Source of the DNA: Pseudomonadota bacterium | GTDB taxonomy: Bacteria > Pseudomonadota > Alphaproteobacteria > Sphingomonadales > Sphingomonadaceae | Direction: 5' to 3' | NCBI GenBank assembly: GCA_023413015.1 | Contig: JAEZQR010000221.1 | Location: forward strand, 1 to 59,911 | DNA length: 59,911 nt | Shown here: positions 25,488 through 34,749 of the stretch, in pieces | Layout: each line of letters opens with the position of its first letter | How positions within the stretch are numbered: position 1 is the stretch's first letter | Program-made: the position numbers and the translations under genes | Notes under the pieces: model-generated | Seen by the model: only the letters and a program-made list of their open reading frames with translations | Told to the model about the DNA's origin: nothing | The model's database searches: none

Positions 25488-27854
25488 ATGCGTGAGAAGG
25501 AGCTTCGGCTGGCGCTGGTCTGCTACGGCGGCGTCAGCCTCGCCGTTTACATGCACGGCATCGTCAAGGAGGCCTGGAAGCTGCTGCGCGCGAGCCGCGC
25601 GTTCCACGACGCCGGACAGGACAGGACACTCAAGGACAGCGAAAACACCTATTACGAACTGCTGCAGGCGCTCGCGCCGCACGTCCGGCTGCGCGTGCTG
25701 GTCGATATCGTCGCCGGCGCCTCGGCCGGCGGCATCAACGGCGTCATGCTCGCGCACGCCATCGCCGGCGGCCACGACATGGAGCCGCTGCGCGACCTCT
25801 GGCTCGAGAATGCCGACATCGAGAAGCTGCTCGATCCCGAGGCGGCGCCGACCTCGCGCCTGAGCAAGATCTACGCCCGGCCGTTGGTCTGGCTCGCCGG
25901 CCGCGACAAGGGCGGCGACGACATCGACCGCATCGCCGACCCGGCCGCCCGCGCCGAGGTGCGCGCCAAGCTCTCGCGCTTCATCCGCTCGCGCTGGTTC
26001 GAGCCGCCCTTCTCCGGCCCCGGTTTCACCCGCATGCTCTACGAGGCGCTCGAAGCGATGGAGGAAGGCGAGCGCACCGCGCCGCTGCTCCCGCCCGGCC
26101 AGCCGCTCGACCTGTTCGTCACCACCACCGACTTTCACGGCTATCCCGAGCCGCTCGCGCTCAACTCGCCGGCGCAGGTGGTCGAGACCGAGCATCGGCT
26201 GGTCATCGGCTTCCGCGACGACGGCCGCCCGATCGCGGGTCCCCGCGACGATGGTGGCGGTGCCGGCCTGCGCCGCAGGATCGGCGATCGCGCCGCGCTC
26301 ACCTTCGCCGCGCGCGCCACCGCCTCCTTCCCCGGTGCCTTCCCGCCATTCCGGTTGGGCGAGCTGGACGAGGTGCTCGAGGAGGTCGGCGAGGCCTGGC
26401 CGGGACGCGAGGCCTTCCTTGCGCGCGTGTTCGCCCGCCGCATCGCCGCCGGGCTCGATCCGGCCGAGGTGTCGCTGATCGACGGCAGCGTGCTCGCCAA
26501 CGCGCCGTTCCGCCCGGCGATCGAGGCGTTGCGCAACCGCCCGGCCCACCGCGAGGTCGACCGGCGCTTCGTCTACATCGATCCGAAACCCGACGGGCAT
26601 CTCGTCGCGATGCCCGACGGCAGCGGACGCGGCCCGCCGGGCTTCTTCACCACGATCCTGCACGCGCTGTCGAACATCCCGCGCGAGCAGCCGATCCGCG
26701 ACAACCTCGACGCGATCTCCGGCCTGTCGCGCCGTGTCCGCCGGCTCCGCTACATCGTCGCCGGCATGCGCGACGAGGTCGATGCCGCGATCGAGGCCGC
26801 GCTCGGCCGGACGCTGCGCTTCTACCGCCCGACGCCCAGCCGCCTAGCCAGCTGGCGCAGCCGTGTCCAGACCGCCGCCGCCACGCAGGCGAGCTATACC
26901 CATGCCGCCTATGGTCAGCTCAAGCTGAGCCACATCGTCGAGCATCTGGCGGAGACGCTGGCGGCGGTCGGCGGCCAGCGGATCGTCGGCCATGCCGAGC
27001 GCGTGCGCGGCGCGCTGTGGCGCTGGGTGCGCGCCCGCGACCTCGACCGGATCGAGACCCAGCCCGGCTGGCGAGGCACGCCGAGCCCCTACGTCGCCTT
27101 CCTGCGCCGCTATGACCTGCCCTATCGCATCCGCCGTCTGCGCTTCCTGATCCGGCGGCTGACCGAAGTGGCCGCCGACCTGCCGGCCGGGCAGGACCCG
27201 CGCGCGCTCGACCAGCTGAAGGAGCAGCTCTACGGGCTTCTCGCGCCACTGCTCGAACGCCGCGACCCGGCCTTCTTCGCGCCCATCACGCCTATCGCCG
27301 CCGCGATCGACGGCGATCCGACCGCCGCGATCGAGGCACTGGGCGACGCGCTCAACCTGACCGCGCTCGACGCCGTCACCGACGCCCGCCTCGTCGATCT
27401 TCTGAATGCGCCCGGCATCCACGCCACCGTGCGGCGCACGCTCATCCTCGCCTATCTGGGCTTCCCCTTCTACGACATCGCGACGCTGCCGCTGCTCCAG
27501 GGCGAAGGCCTCGACGAGTTCGACGAGATCAAGGTCGACCGGATCTCGCCCGACGACGCCACCACGATCCGCGCGGGCGGAGCCGCCGCTACGCTGAAGG
27601 GCATTCAGTTCAATGCCTTCGGCGCCTTCTTCTCGCGGGCCTGGCGTGAGAACGACTATCTCTGGGGCCGCCTCCATGCCGCCGAGCGGCTGATCGACAT
27701 CGTGCTCAGCACGGTGCCCAAGGGCGCCGCGCTCCCCAAGGGCCTGGCCGACGATCTCAAGCGCCGCGCCTTCCGTGCCATCATCGCAGTCGAACGCCAG
27801 CACCTCACCCACGTCTCCGATCTCTGCGACCGTCTGGAGCGCGAGATCGGCTGA
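25488..27854 (+). CDS. Patatin-like phospholipase (large, DUF3376-type)
   Basis: A 788-residue patatin-family protein. The N-terminal glycine-rich oxyanion loop CYGGVSLAVYMHG is followed by the nucleophile elbow GASAG with Ser79, and the second catalytic element DGS has Asp332. This Ser-Asp dyad hydrolyses acyl esters of phospholipids. The large C-terminal part (about 400-788) has the layout of DUF3376 patatin-like proteins, whose role is unknown. No signal peptide, so cytoplasmic or inner-membrane-associated. It is followed after 90 nt by dnaB; the gap has a DnaA box. Confidence 0.9.
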   Translation: MREKELRLALVCYGGVSLAVYMHGIVKEAWKLLRASRAFHDAGQDRTLKDSENTYYELLQALAPHVRLRVLVDIVAGASAGGINGVMLAHAIAGGHDMEPLRDLWLENADIEKLLDPEAAPTSRLSKIYARPLVWLAGRDKGGDDIDRIADPAARAEVRAKLSRFIRSRWFEPPFSGPGFTRMLYEALEAMEEGERTAPLLPPGQPLDLFVTTTDFHGYPEPLALNSPAQVVETEHRLVIGFRDDGRPIAGPRDDGGGAGLRRRIGDRAALTFAARATASFPGAFPPFRLGELDEVLEEVGEAWPGREAFLARVFARRIAAGLDPAEVSLIDGSVLANAPFRPAIEALRNRPAHREVDRRFVYIDPKPDGHLVAMPDGSGRGPPGFFTTILHALSNIPREQPIRDNLDAISGLSRRVRRLRYIVAGMRDEVDAAIEAALGRTLRFYRPTPSRLASWRSRVQTAAATQASYTHAAYGQLKLSHIVEHLAETLAAVGGQRIVGHAERVRGALWRWVRARDLDRIETQPGWRGTPSPYVAFLRRYDLPYRIRRLRFLIRRLTEVAADLPAGQDPRALDQLKEQLYGLLAPLLERRDPAFFAPITPIAAAIDGDPTAAIEALGDALNLTALDAVTDARLVDLLNAPGIHATVRRTLILAYLGFPFYDIATLPLLQGEGLDEFDEIKVDRISPDDATTIRAGGAAATLKGIQFNAFGAFFSRAWRENDYLWGRLHAAERLIDIVLSTVPKGAALPKGLADDLKRRAFRAIIAVERQHLTHVSDLCDRLEREIG

Positions 27855-27857
27855 GAC

Positions 27858-27866
27858 TTATCCACA
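27858..27866 (+). promoter_or_regulatory. Consensus DnaA box upstream of dnaB
   Basis: TTATCCACA starts three bases after the patatin stop and lies 79 bp before the dnaB start. A weaker relative, GATCCACAG, follows at about 27870. The strict 9-mer in the short leader of the replicative helicase gene suggests DnaA-dependent coupling of helicase supply to replication, not proven. Confidence 0.6.
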
Positions 27867-27944
27867 GTCGATCCACAGCACTGCCCACGGCTATCTTTTT
27901 GCTGGCGCCTCGACCGTTACGGCGCTGCATGCGATTATCGGCGC

Positions 27945-29435
27945 ATGGCCATCAGTCACCTGCGTCCCGTCCAGACCGAAACCGCCGAACAGGCTCAGCT
28001 TCCGCAGAACATCGAGGCGGAGCAGGCGCTGCTCGGGGCACTGATGATCGACAACCGGCTCGTCGAGGACGTGCAGCTCAAGCTGCGCCCCGACCATTTC
28101 TTCGATCCCTTCCACGGCCGGATTTACGAGGCGATCCAGCGGATCGTCGACCGCAACATGGTGGCGAACCCCGTCACGCTGCGGCCGCTGTTCGATGCCG
28201 ACCCGGACCTCGCGGCGCATGGCGGTCCCGGCTACCTTGCCGAGCTGACGCAGAACTCGGCGGCGATGATCGCCACGACCGACTTCGCGCAGCAGATCTA
28301 CGACCTCGCGCTGCTGCGCGAGCTCATCCGCGTCGGCCGCGAGATGGTGACGTCGGCCACCGACATCAGCCAGTTCGTCGACCCTGAATCGAAGATCCAG
28401 GAAGCCGAAATGGCGCTGTACAAGGTCGCCGAGCAGGGCGAGGTCGCGGGCTCGGTCAAGGACTTCCACCAATCGGCGACGCTGGCCGTCCAGATGGCCG
28501 AGCGCGCGCTGAAGTCGGGCGGCCATCTGTCGGGCATCACCACCGGCCTCGAATCGCTCAACGCCAAGCTCGGCGGCCTGCACCGCTCCGACCTCGTGAT
28601 CCTCGCCGGCCGTCCCGCCATGGGCAAGACCGCGCTTGCCACCAACATCGCGTTCAACGCGGCGCAGCGGCTGATGCGCGACAAGGACTTCGGCACCTCG
28701 GCGACCGAGTCGAGCGGAGCGGGCGTCGCCTTCTTCAGCCTCGAAATGTCGGCCGACCAGCTGGCCACGCGTATCCTCGCCGAGCAGTCGGGCGTCAGCG
28801 GCGAGAATCTCCGCATGGGCAAGATCAGCCAGCAGGAGTTCCGGAACCTCGCGCGCGCCGCTGCCGAGCTTCAGGACCTGCCGCTCTACATCGACGACAC
28901 GCCGGGCCTGACCATCGCCGCGCTGCGCACCCGCGCGCGGCGCCTCAAGCGCCAGAAGGGCATCGGCTTCATCGTCGTCGACTATCTCCAGCTCCTCCAG
29001 GGCTCGAAGACGCAGGGCGGCGACAGCCGCGTGCAGGAGATCTCGGAGATCACCCGCGGCCTCAAGACGCTCGCCAAGGAACTCAACGTGCCGGTGCTGG
29101 CGCTGTCGCAGCTCAGCCGCGCCGTCGAGCAGCGCGAGGACAAGCGCCCGCAGCTCGCCGACCTTCGCGAATCCGGCACCATCGAGCAGGACTCCGACAT
29201 CGTGCTCTTCGTGTTCCGCGAAGAATATTATCACATGCAGAAGAAGCCCGAGGACGGCTCGGAGAAGTTCCAGGCCTGGCTCGAGAAGGCGCAGCGCATC
29301 GACGGCCGCGCCGAGGTAATCGTCGCCAAGCAGCGCCACGGCGCCACCGGCATCGTGCCGCTCGCCTTCCACAAGATGATCACCAAGTTCGCCGACCTCG
29401 CCGACGACGCCTATCTGCCGGAGCAGTACGAGTAG
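27945..29435 (+). CDS. dnaB: Replicative DNA helicase
   Basis: A 496-residue DnaB. The N-terminal domain starts at LPQNIEAEQALLGALMIDN and the RecA-like ATPase domain has Walker A GRPAMGKTAL (about 222-231), FSLEMSADQLATRI, FIVVDYLQLL (Walker B) and DLRESGTIEQDSDIV. It forms the hexameric helicase that unwinds the fork. No intein is present, and length is normal for alphaproteobacteria. No good ribosome site precedes the ATG at 27945, but it is the only sensible start. A DUF1801 gene follows after 6 nt. Confidence 0.97.
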   Translation: MAISHLRPVQTETAEQAQLPQNIEAEQALLGALMIDNRLVEDVQLKLRPDHFFDPFHGRIYEAIQRIVDRNMVANPVTLRPLFDADPDLAAHGGPGYLAELTQNSAAMIATTDFAQQIYDLALLRELIRVGREMVTSATDISQFVDPESKIQEAEMALYKVAEQGEVAGSVKDFHQSATLAVQMAERALKSGGHLSGITTGLESLNAKLGGLHRSDLVILAGRPAMGKTALATNIAFNAAQRLMRDKDFGTSATESSGAGVAFFSLEMSADQLATRILAEQSGVSGENLRMGKISQQEFRNLARAAAELQDLPLYIDDTPGLTIAALRTRARRLKRQKGIGFIVVDYLQLLQGSKTQGGDSRVQEISEITRGLKTLAKELNVPVLALSQLSRAVEQREDKRPQLADLRESGTIEQDSDIVLFVFREEYYHMQKKPEDGSEKFQAWLEKAQRIDGRAEVIVAKQRHGATGIVPLAFHKMITKFADLADDAYLPEQYE

Positions 29436-29441
29436 GAGATC

Positions 29442-29777
29442 ATGACCAGCCCTGATGTCGCTGCCTACATCGCCGCGCTCGCCGGTGAGCGCCGCGCCAA
29501 GCTGGAAACTCTTCGCGCGGCAATCCATGCGGCCTTCGAGGACGTGACCGAAAGCATCGAATGGAAGATGCCGGTCTTTCGGCGCGGCGAGCGCTGGTTC
29601 GCCACCGCTAGTCAGCGCTCCTATCTGTCGCTGTATTTCGGTGGAGAGCCGATCGCCGCGTCGGTCGCAGCGGCCGATCCGCGGCTCAAATACGGAAAAG
29701 CCTGCGTCAACGTTCGTGACGGTGTCCCGCTGCCGATGGCGGCTATCGAGGCGGGCATCGCCCAGACCTTGGGCTAG
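29442..29777 (+). CDS. DUF1801 (YdhG-like) domain protein
   Basis: A 111-residue protein of the DUF1801 family (SufE-like fold YdhG group). Marks are VAAYIAALAGERRAKLETLR at the N-terminus, ESIEWKMPVFRRG, the central YLSLYFGG and GKACVNVRD. The function of the family is not established. It begins six bases after dnaB and may be co-transcribed with it; AGGAG lies just before the ATG. Confidence 0.87.
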   Translation: MTSPDVAAYIAALAGERRAKLETLRAAIHAAFEDVTESIEWKMPVFRRGERWFATASQRSYLSLYFGGEPIAASVAAADPRLKYGKACVNVRDGVPLPMAAIEAGIAQTLG

Positions 29778-29842
29778 CCGCACCCAGGGGCGCGACGATC
29801 CGGAGTTTGCACCAGTCATCGCACCCCGCTACTCCACGCGCG

Positions 29843-30871
29843 ATGCGTCCCCCGCCCCCCCTCCGCCTGACGATCGACCTCGACGCGCTCGCGCATAACT
29901 GGCGCTGGTTCGCGGCCCGCTCGGCGCCCGCGGCCTGCGGCGCGGCGGTGAAGGCGGACGGTTACGGCGTCGGCGCGCGGCAGGTCGTCGAGCGGCTGGC
30001 GCGCGAGGGCTGCCGCGACTTCTTCGTCGCCACCTGGGCCGAGGCCGCCGAACTGCTGCCGCTCCCCGACGGCGTCAGCTTGCGCGTCCTCCACGGCGTG
30101 CTGCCCGATGACCTGCCCTTCGCGCTCAAGGCGCAGGCGGTGCCGGTACTGGTCAGCGCCGAGCAGGTCGCGCGCTGGCGCGCCGCCACCGACCGGCCGG
30201 CCGATGTCATGATCGACACCGGCATGAACCGCCTCGGCCTGCGGGCGGACGAGACCGGCGCGCTCGCCGGCCTCGCGATCGATACGCTGCACAGCCATCT
30301 CGCCTGCGCCGACGAGGCCGACCATCCGATGAACCGGCGCCAGCTCGACGCCTTCCGCGCGCTCGGGATTCCGGCGCGGCGGCGCGCGCTCGCCAACTCG
30401 GCCGGCATCTGCCAGGGCGCCGACTATCATTTCGATCTCACCCGGCCCGGTCTCGGCCTCTACGGCGGGGTGCCGCACCCGGCGGCGGTCGGGCAGCTGC
30501 GCCAGGTCGTGCGCGCCGAGGCGCAGGTCGTCCAGACGCGTATCCTGAAGGCCGGCGACAGCATCGGCTACAACGCCACCTATGTCGCCGATCGCGACAC
30601 GCCGGTCGCCGTCCTTAACCTGGGCTATGCCGACGGGTACCTCCGCGCCTTTTCTGGCGTCGGCCGGGTGATCGTCGGCGGCGAGGCCCGGCCCGTTCTC
30701 GGCCGCGTCTCGATGGACCTCACCGCGATCGACGCGACCGGCACCGCCTTGCGAGAAGGCGACTGGGTCGAGGTCGATCTCGACCTGCCGCGCGCCTCCG
30801 CCGTTTCGGGCCTGTCGCAATATGAGTTGCTGACCTGTCTCGGCGCCCGCTATCACCGCCGCTATCTATGA
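29843..30871 (+). CDS. alr: Alanine racemase
   Basis: A 342-residue PLP enzyme making D-alanine for peptidoglycan. The PLP lysine is K37 in AAVKADGYGVGA and the second catalytic residue is Y243 in DSIGYNATYV. VMIDTGMNRLGL and LTRPGLGLYGG are the other family marks. It is a little shorter than the usual 360-370 residues. I chose ATG 29843 because homology begins at once (LRLTIDLDALAHNW). Its stop overlaps the next start (ATGA), linking it to mlaE and mlaF. Confidence 0.94.
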   Translation: MRPPPPLRLTIDLDALAHNWRWFAARSAPAACGAAVKADGYGVGARQVVERLAREGCRDFFVATWAEAAELLPLPDGVSLRVLHGVLPDDLPFALKAQAVPVLVSAEQVARWRAATDRPADVMIDTGMNRLGLRADETGALAGLAIDTLHSHLACADEADHPMNRRQLDAFRALGIPARRRALANSAGICQGADYHFDLTRPGLGLYGGVPHPAAVGQLRQVVRAEAQVVQTRILKAGDSIGYNATYVADRDTPVAVLNLGYADGYLRAFSGVGRVIVGGEARPVLGRVSMDLTAIDATGTALREGDWVEVDLDLPRASAVSGLSQYELLTCLGARYHRRYL

Positions 30872-31668
30872 TTCAGGTCCTATCCGAAAATCTGTTCATG
30901 CTGCTGGTGCGCATCGGCGCGTTCGTGGTGGGCAGCCTCGGCTCGATCGGGCGGCTGGCACGCTTCACCGCGCGGGCGCTGGGCCGCGCCTTCCTGCCGC
31001 CCTATTACCCGTCGCGCCTGGTCGAGCAGATGCTGACCATCGGCTATTTCTCGCTGCCGGTCGTCGGCCTGACCGCGCTGTTCACGGGTGCGGCGCTCGC
31101 GCAGCAGATCTTCGTCGGCGGCAGCCGCTTCAACGCCGAAAGCACCGTGCCCGCCGTCACCGTGATCGCGATCGTGCGTGAGCTCGGCCCCGTGCTCGGC
31201 GGCTTGATGGTCGCCGGCCGCGTCTCCTCGGCGATGGCGGCCGAGCTCGGCACGATGCGCGTCACCGAGCAGATCGACGCGCTGGTGACGCTGCGCACCG
31301 ATCCGTTCCAGTATCTCATCGCGCCGCGCCTCGTCGCAGCGGTGATCGTGCTGCCGATCCTCGTGCTCGTCGCCAACATCATCGGCGTGATGGGCGGCTA
31401 TCTCCTCGCCACCGAGCGGCTGGGCTTCAACAGCGCCAACTATCTGTCGATCACCAGCCGCTACCTCGAGTCGGACGACGTCATGTCCTCGCTCGTGAAG
31501 GCGGCGGTATTCGGCTTCATCATCGCGCTCATGGGCTGCTACCACGGCTTCCATTCGAACGGCGGTGCCGCCGGCGTCGGACGCGCGACGACGAACGCGG
31601 TCGTGTCGGCGTTCATCCTGATCCTGCTCGCCAACCTCATCATCACCGTGCTGGTGTTCGGCTCATGA
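30868..31668 (+). CDS. mlaE: MlaE-type lipid ABC transporter permease
   Basis: A 266-residue inner-membrane permease. GYFSLPVVGLTALFTGAALAQQ, GPVLGGLMVAGRVSSAMAAE and the conserved GTMRVTEQIDALVTLRTDP segment define the MlaE/TTG2 family. With MlaF it moves phospholipids or related lipids between membranes and keeps outer-membrane asymmetry. It starts inside the alr stop (ATGA) and ends inside the mlaF start, so the three are translated in series. The MlaD periplasmic ring subunit, usually next door, is absent. Confidence 0.92.
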   Translation: MIQVLSENLFMLLVRIGAFVVGSLGSIGRLARFTARALGRAFLPPYYPSRLVEQMLTIGYFSLPVVGLTALFTGAALAQQIFVGGSRFNAESTVPAVTVIAIVRELGPVLGGLMVAGRVSSAMAAELGTMRVTEQIDALVTLRTDPFQYLIAPRLVAAVIVLPILVLVANIIGVMGGYLLATERLGFNSANYLSITSRYLESDDVMSSLVKAAVFGFIIALMGCYHGFHSNGGAAGVGRATTNAVVSAFILILLANLIITVLVFGS

Positions 31669-32429
31669 CGCCCAAGATCGAGCTGCGCGGCGTTACCAAG
31701 CGCTTCGGCCGCAAGGTCGTGCTGGACGGGGTGAACCTGTCGGTCGCGCCTGGCGAGTCGCTCGTGATCATCGGCGGCTCGGGCACCGGCAAGTCGGTGA
31801 CGCTCAAATGCATCCTCGGCCTGCTCGAACCGGATGGAGGACAGATCCTCGTCGACGGGCAGGACGTCACCCACCTGCGCGGCCGCGCGCGCGCCGCGCA
31901 CCAGGCGCGCTTCGGCATGCTGTTCCAGGGCGGCGCGCTGTTCGACTCGCTGCCCGTGTGGCGCAACGTCGTGTTCGGCCTCACCAACGGACGCGCCAAC
32001 CGCAAGCTCAAGGGTCTCGCGGTCGAGACGCTGGCGCGCGTCGGGCTTGGCGCCGACGTCGCCGACCTGCGCCCCGCCGAACTGTCGGGCGGCATGCAGA
32101 AGCGCGTCGCGCTCGCCCGTGCGATCGCCGCCAAGCCGGAGATCATCTTCTTCGACGAGCCGACCACTGGCCTCGATCCGATCCGCGCCGACGTGATCAA
32201 TGACCTGATCGCCAGCCAGGTGCACGACCTTGGCGCGACCGCGCTCACCATCACGCACGACATGGCCTCGGCCCGCAAGATCGCGCACCGCATTGCCATG
32301 CTCCACGAGGGCCGGATCATCTGGGAAGGCCCGCGCGACCAGATCGACGCGAGCGGCAATCCTTACGTCGACCAGTTCGTCCACGGCCGCGCCGAAGGAC
32401 CGATCACGACCGGGGTGTTGAATCGCTGA
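31665..32429 (+). CDS. mlaF: ABC transporter ATP-binding protein, MlaF type
   Basis: A 254-residue ATPase paired with MlaE. Walker A is GGSGTGKS (about 37-44); FGMLFQGGALFDSLPVWRNV is the Q-loop region typical of MlaF; the signature is LSGGMQKRVALARA and Walker B IIFFDEPTTGLDP, with ITHDMAS as the switch histidine. It overlaps mlaE by four bases and is the last gene of the alr-mlaE-mlaF unit; a DUF885 gene follows 41 bp on. Confidence 0.93.
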   Translation: MTPKIELRGVTKRFGRKVVLDGVNLSVAPGESLVIIGGSGTGKSVTLKCILGLLEPDGGQILVDGQDVTHLRGRARAAHQARFGMLFQGGALFDSLPVWRNVVFGLTNGRANRKLKGLAVETLARVGLGADVADLRPAELSGGMQKRVALARAIAAKPEIIFFDEPTTGLDPIRADVINDLIASQVHDLGATALTITHDMASARKIAHRIAMLHEGRIIWEGPRDQIDASGNPYVDQFVHGRAEGPITTGVLNR

Positions 32430-32470
32430 CGAGCCGCCGACCGGCCAAGAAACATGGGGGAGGTTTCATC

Positions 32471-34252
32471 ATGAGAATATCGGCTTTGATCTGTTCGGCG
32501 GCGACCCTCGCGCTGGCTATGCCGACCGCGCCTGCCTTGGCGCAGGCGCAGACGGAAACACGGGCGACCTCGGCGGACGCCCGGCTCCGCGCGCTCTACG
32601 AGGCCGACTGGGCCTGGAACATGCGCGAGGAAGCCTCGATCGACGACGGCGAAGGCGGCATCACCCGGGACGATCATCTCCCCCGCGTCGATGCCGCGAC
32701 GCAGATGCGCCGCGTGGCGCACTGGCGCGAGATGCTCGGGGCTCTCGACAAGATCCCGCTCGACCAGCTGTCGGACGACGAGCGCGTCAACGCCGCCGTG
32801 TTCCGCACGAACCTCGAGATCGCGCTGGCGGACGCCAAGTTCCGCGAATGGGAGATGCCGTTCAACAGCGACTCCTCCTTCTGGACCTATCTCGACACCA
32901 GCCGCGGCCTGAAGAACGCGGACGACTACCGCCGCTACATCGGCCGCATGCGCGACATCCCGCGCTACTTCGGCGAGCATGTCGAGAACATGCGCGCCGG
33001 GCTGAAGCGCGGCTTCACCGTGCCGCGCGCAACGCTCGACGGGCGCGATTCGTCGATCGCCACCTATGCGGTGACGGACATCGAGAAGAACCCCTTCTAC
33101 GCCGCCTTCAAGACGATGCCGGGCACGATCCCGGCGGCCGAGCAGGCGGCGCTGCGCGAGGAAGCCCGCGCCGCGATCCGCGACGCGGTCGTCCCGGCCT
33201 ATGGCAAGCTGCTCGATTTCTTCCGTACCGAATATCTGCCGAAGGCACGCAAGACGCTCGCGGCGACCGTCCTGCCCGACGGCAAGGCCTTCTATGCGGC
33301 GCAGATCAAGGAATATACGACGCTCGACCTGACCGCCGAGCAGATCCACGAGATCGGGCTGAAGGAGGTCGCGCGGATTGAAGCCGAGATGCGGCAGACC
33401 ATGGTCGACAGCGGCTTCAAGGGCAGCTTCGAGGAATTCCTGAAGTTCCTGCGCACCGACCCGCAGTTCTATGCCAAGACGCCGGACGAGTTGATGGGCG
33501 TGTCCGCCTATGTCGCCAAGCGCGTTGACGGCAAGATCGCCGACACCATCGGTACGCTGCCGCGCAAGCCGTTCACGATCATCCCGGTGCCGGAAGCGCT
33601 CGCCCCCTTCTACACGGCGGGGCGCGGCGGCCTCGGCAGCTGCCAGATGAACACCTACAATCTGCCCAGCCGGCCGCTCTATCAAATCCCGGCGCTGACG
33701 CTGCACGAGTGCGCGCCCGGCCACAGCTTCCAGGCCGCGCTCGCCAAGGAGCGCCAGCAGGGCCCGGCATTCCGCCGCCACACCTATTTCTCCGGCTACG
33801 GTGAAGGCTGGGGCCTCTATACCGAATGGCTCGGCATCGGCATGGGCATCTACCGCACGCCCTACGAGCATTTCGGCCGCCTGTCCTACGAGATGTGGCG
33901 CGCCGTCCGCCTCGTGGTCGACACCGGCGTCCATTCGAAAGGCTGGTCGCGCCAACAGGCGATCGACTATCTCGCCGGCCACACGGCGCTGTCGCAGCAC
34001 GAGGTCGAGACCGAGGTCGACCGCTACATCAGCTGGCCGGGCCAGGCGCTCGCCTACAAGCTCGGCGAGATGACGATCCGGCGGCTGCGTGGCGAGGCCG
34101 AACAGAAGCTCGGGCCGAAGTTCGACCAGCGCCGGTTCCACGACGCGATCCTCGCGCTCGGCTCGGTCCCGCTCCCGGTACTCGAACGGCGGATCGCCCG
34201 CTTCATCGAGGACGAGGGCAAGGCGCCAGCCCCGGCCGTCAGCGCAAACTAA
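32471..34252 (+). CDS. DUF885 family exported metallopeptidase-like protein
   Basis: A 593-residue protein with a signal peptide (ALICSAATLALAMPTAPALA). The DUF885 metal-binding signature is LTLHECAPGHSFQAAL with H412, E413 and H418, an HE-x4-H-like zinc site, followed by FSGYGEGWGLYTEWLG, where a glutamate ligand is expected. DUF885 proteins are thought to be periplasmic zinc peptidases; multiple paralogues per sphingomonad genome are normal. It is close behind mlaF but has its own GGGGGAGG ribosome site. Confidence 0.91.
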   Translation: MRISALICSAATLALAMPTAPALAQAQTETRATSADARLRALYEADWAWNMREEASIDDGEGGITRDDHLPRVDAATQMRRVAHWREMLGALDKIPLDQLSDDERVNAAVFRTNLEIALADAKFREWEMPFNSDSSFWTYLDTSRGLKNADDYRRYIGRMRDIPRYFGEHVENMRAGLKRGFTVPRATLDGRDSSIATYAVTDIEKNPFYAAFKTMPGTIPAAEQAALREEARAAIRDAVVPAYGKLLDFFRTEYLPKARKTLAATVLPDGKAFYAAQIKEYTTLDLTAEQIHEIGLKEVARIEAEMRQTMVDSGFKGSFEEFLKFLRTDPQFYAKTPDELMGVSAYVAKRVDGKIADTIGTLPRKPFTIIPVPEALAPFYTAGRGGLGSCQMNTYNLPSRPLYQIPALTLHECAPGHSFQAALAKERQQGPAFRRHTYFSGYGEGWGLYTEWLGIGMGIYRTPYEHFGRLSYEMWRAVRLVVDTGVHSKGWSRQQAIDYLAGHTALSQHEVETEVDRYISWPGQALAYKLGEMTIRRLRGEAEQKLGPKFDQRRFHDAILALGSVPLPVLERRIARFIEDEGKAPAPAVSAN

Positions 34253-34264
34253 AGGAAACGCCGT

Positions 34265-34292
34265 CCGGATGCCGCCTGAGAGCGGCATCCGG
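34265..34292. terminator. Hairpin between DUF885 and PilZ genes
   Basis: CCGGATGCCGC (34265-34275) pairs perfectly over 11 bp with GCGGCATCCGG (34282-34292). It lies between two convergent genes. On the minus strand it is followed by GTTTCC, a short pyrimidine run, and on the plus strand by no T-run. It is a plausible two-way terminator. Confidence 0.55.
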
Positions 34293-34324
34293 CAGTCGCG
34301 GGAAACCCGTAATGGGAGATACCG

Positions 34325-34615
34325 CTAGCGCTCGAATGCGAGCCCGGCGTGCCCTTGTCTCGCCCACCGGACGACGACCGGCACCGCTCCCCAGCCCTCG
34401 ACGGTGAGGAGGAAGCGCTCATTCACCACGAGCGGAAGCGTGGTGGCGATCATGGCGCCGCCATCGGAGAGGTTCACCACCGATACCTCGTCGGCGCAGC
34501 CGTGGCCGGACAGCACGCCCGGCAGTGCCACGGTGACCCGGCGACCGGCACGCCGGTCGGCCGCCTGCGAAGACTTGCCTCCGGCAAGGCCGAAGAATCG
34601 CTGCAACATACCCAT
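34325..34615 (-). CDS. PilZ domain protein
   Basis: A 96-residue single-domain PilZ protein. The c-di-GMP contacts are seen as DRRAGRRV (residues 20-27, the R-x3-R element) and NLSDGGAMI (the D/N-x-S-x-x-G element). Such proteins change activity or partners on binding cyclic di-GMP. The start at 34615 follows GGGAGG closely; an ATG two codons later would have a more usual spacing and is equally possible. The gene stands alone. Confidence 0.86.
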   Translation of the reverse strand: MGMLQRFFGLAGGKSSQAADRRAGRRVTVALPGVLSGHGCADEVSVVNLSDGGAMIATTLPLVVNERFLLTVEGWGAVPVVVRWARQGHAGLAFER

Positions 34616-34749
34616 GACGCCTCCCTGCACGAGGAGGTGTTGGGCAAGGATTAAGCAAAAGGGTGAAGTTACCTGCAACCATCCCGATTTGACGTGGAGC
34701 GGGGGCGGGCGCCCGAAGCTCGAATGCGCTTCAGGCGCAGGAAGGCATT

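Noticed and set aside
22557..27866. DnaA boxes as a replication origin
   Set aside because: Two isolated boxes 5.3 kb apart, without AT-rich region, dnaA, parAB or hemE-type origin neighbours.
27891..29819. 642-codon minus-strand frame opposite dnaB
   Set aside because: Shadow of dnaB; repetitive D/R/L composition and no family signature.
32363..34288. Long minus-strand frame opposite the DUF885 gene
   Set aside because: Composition typical of an antisense frame; DUF885 motif on the other strand is clear.
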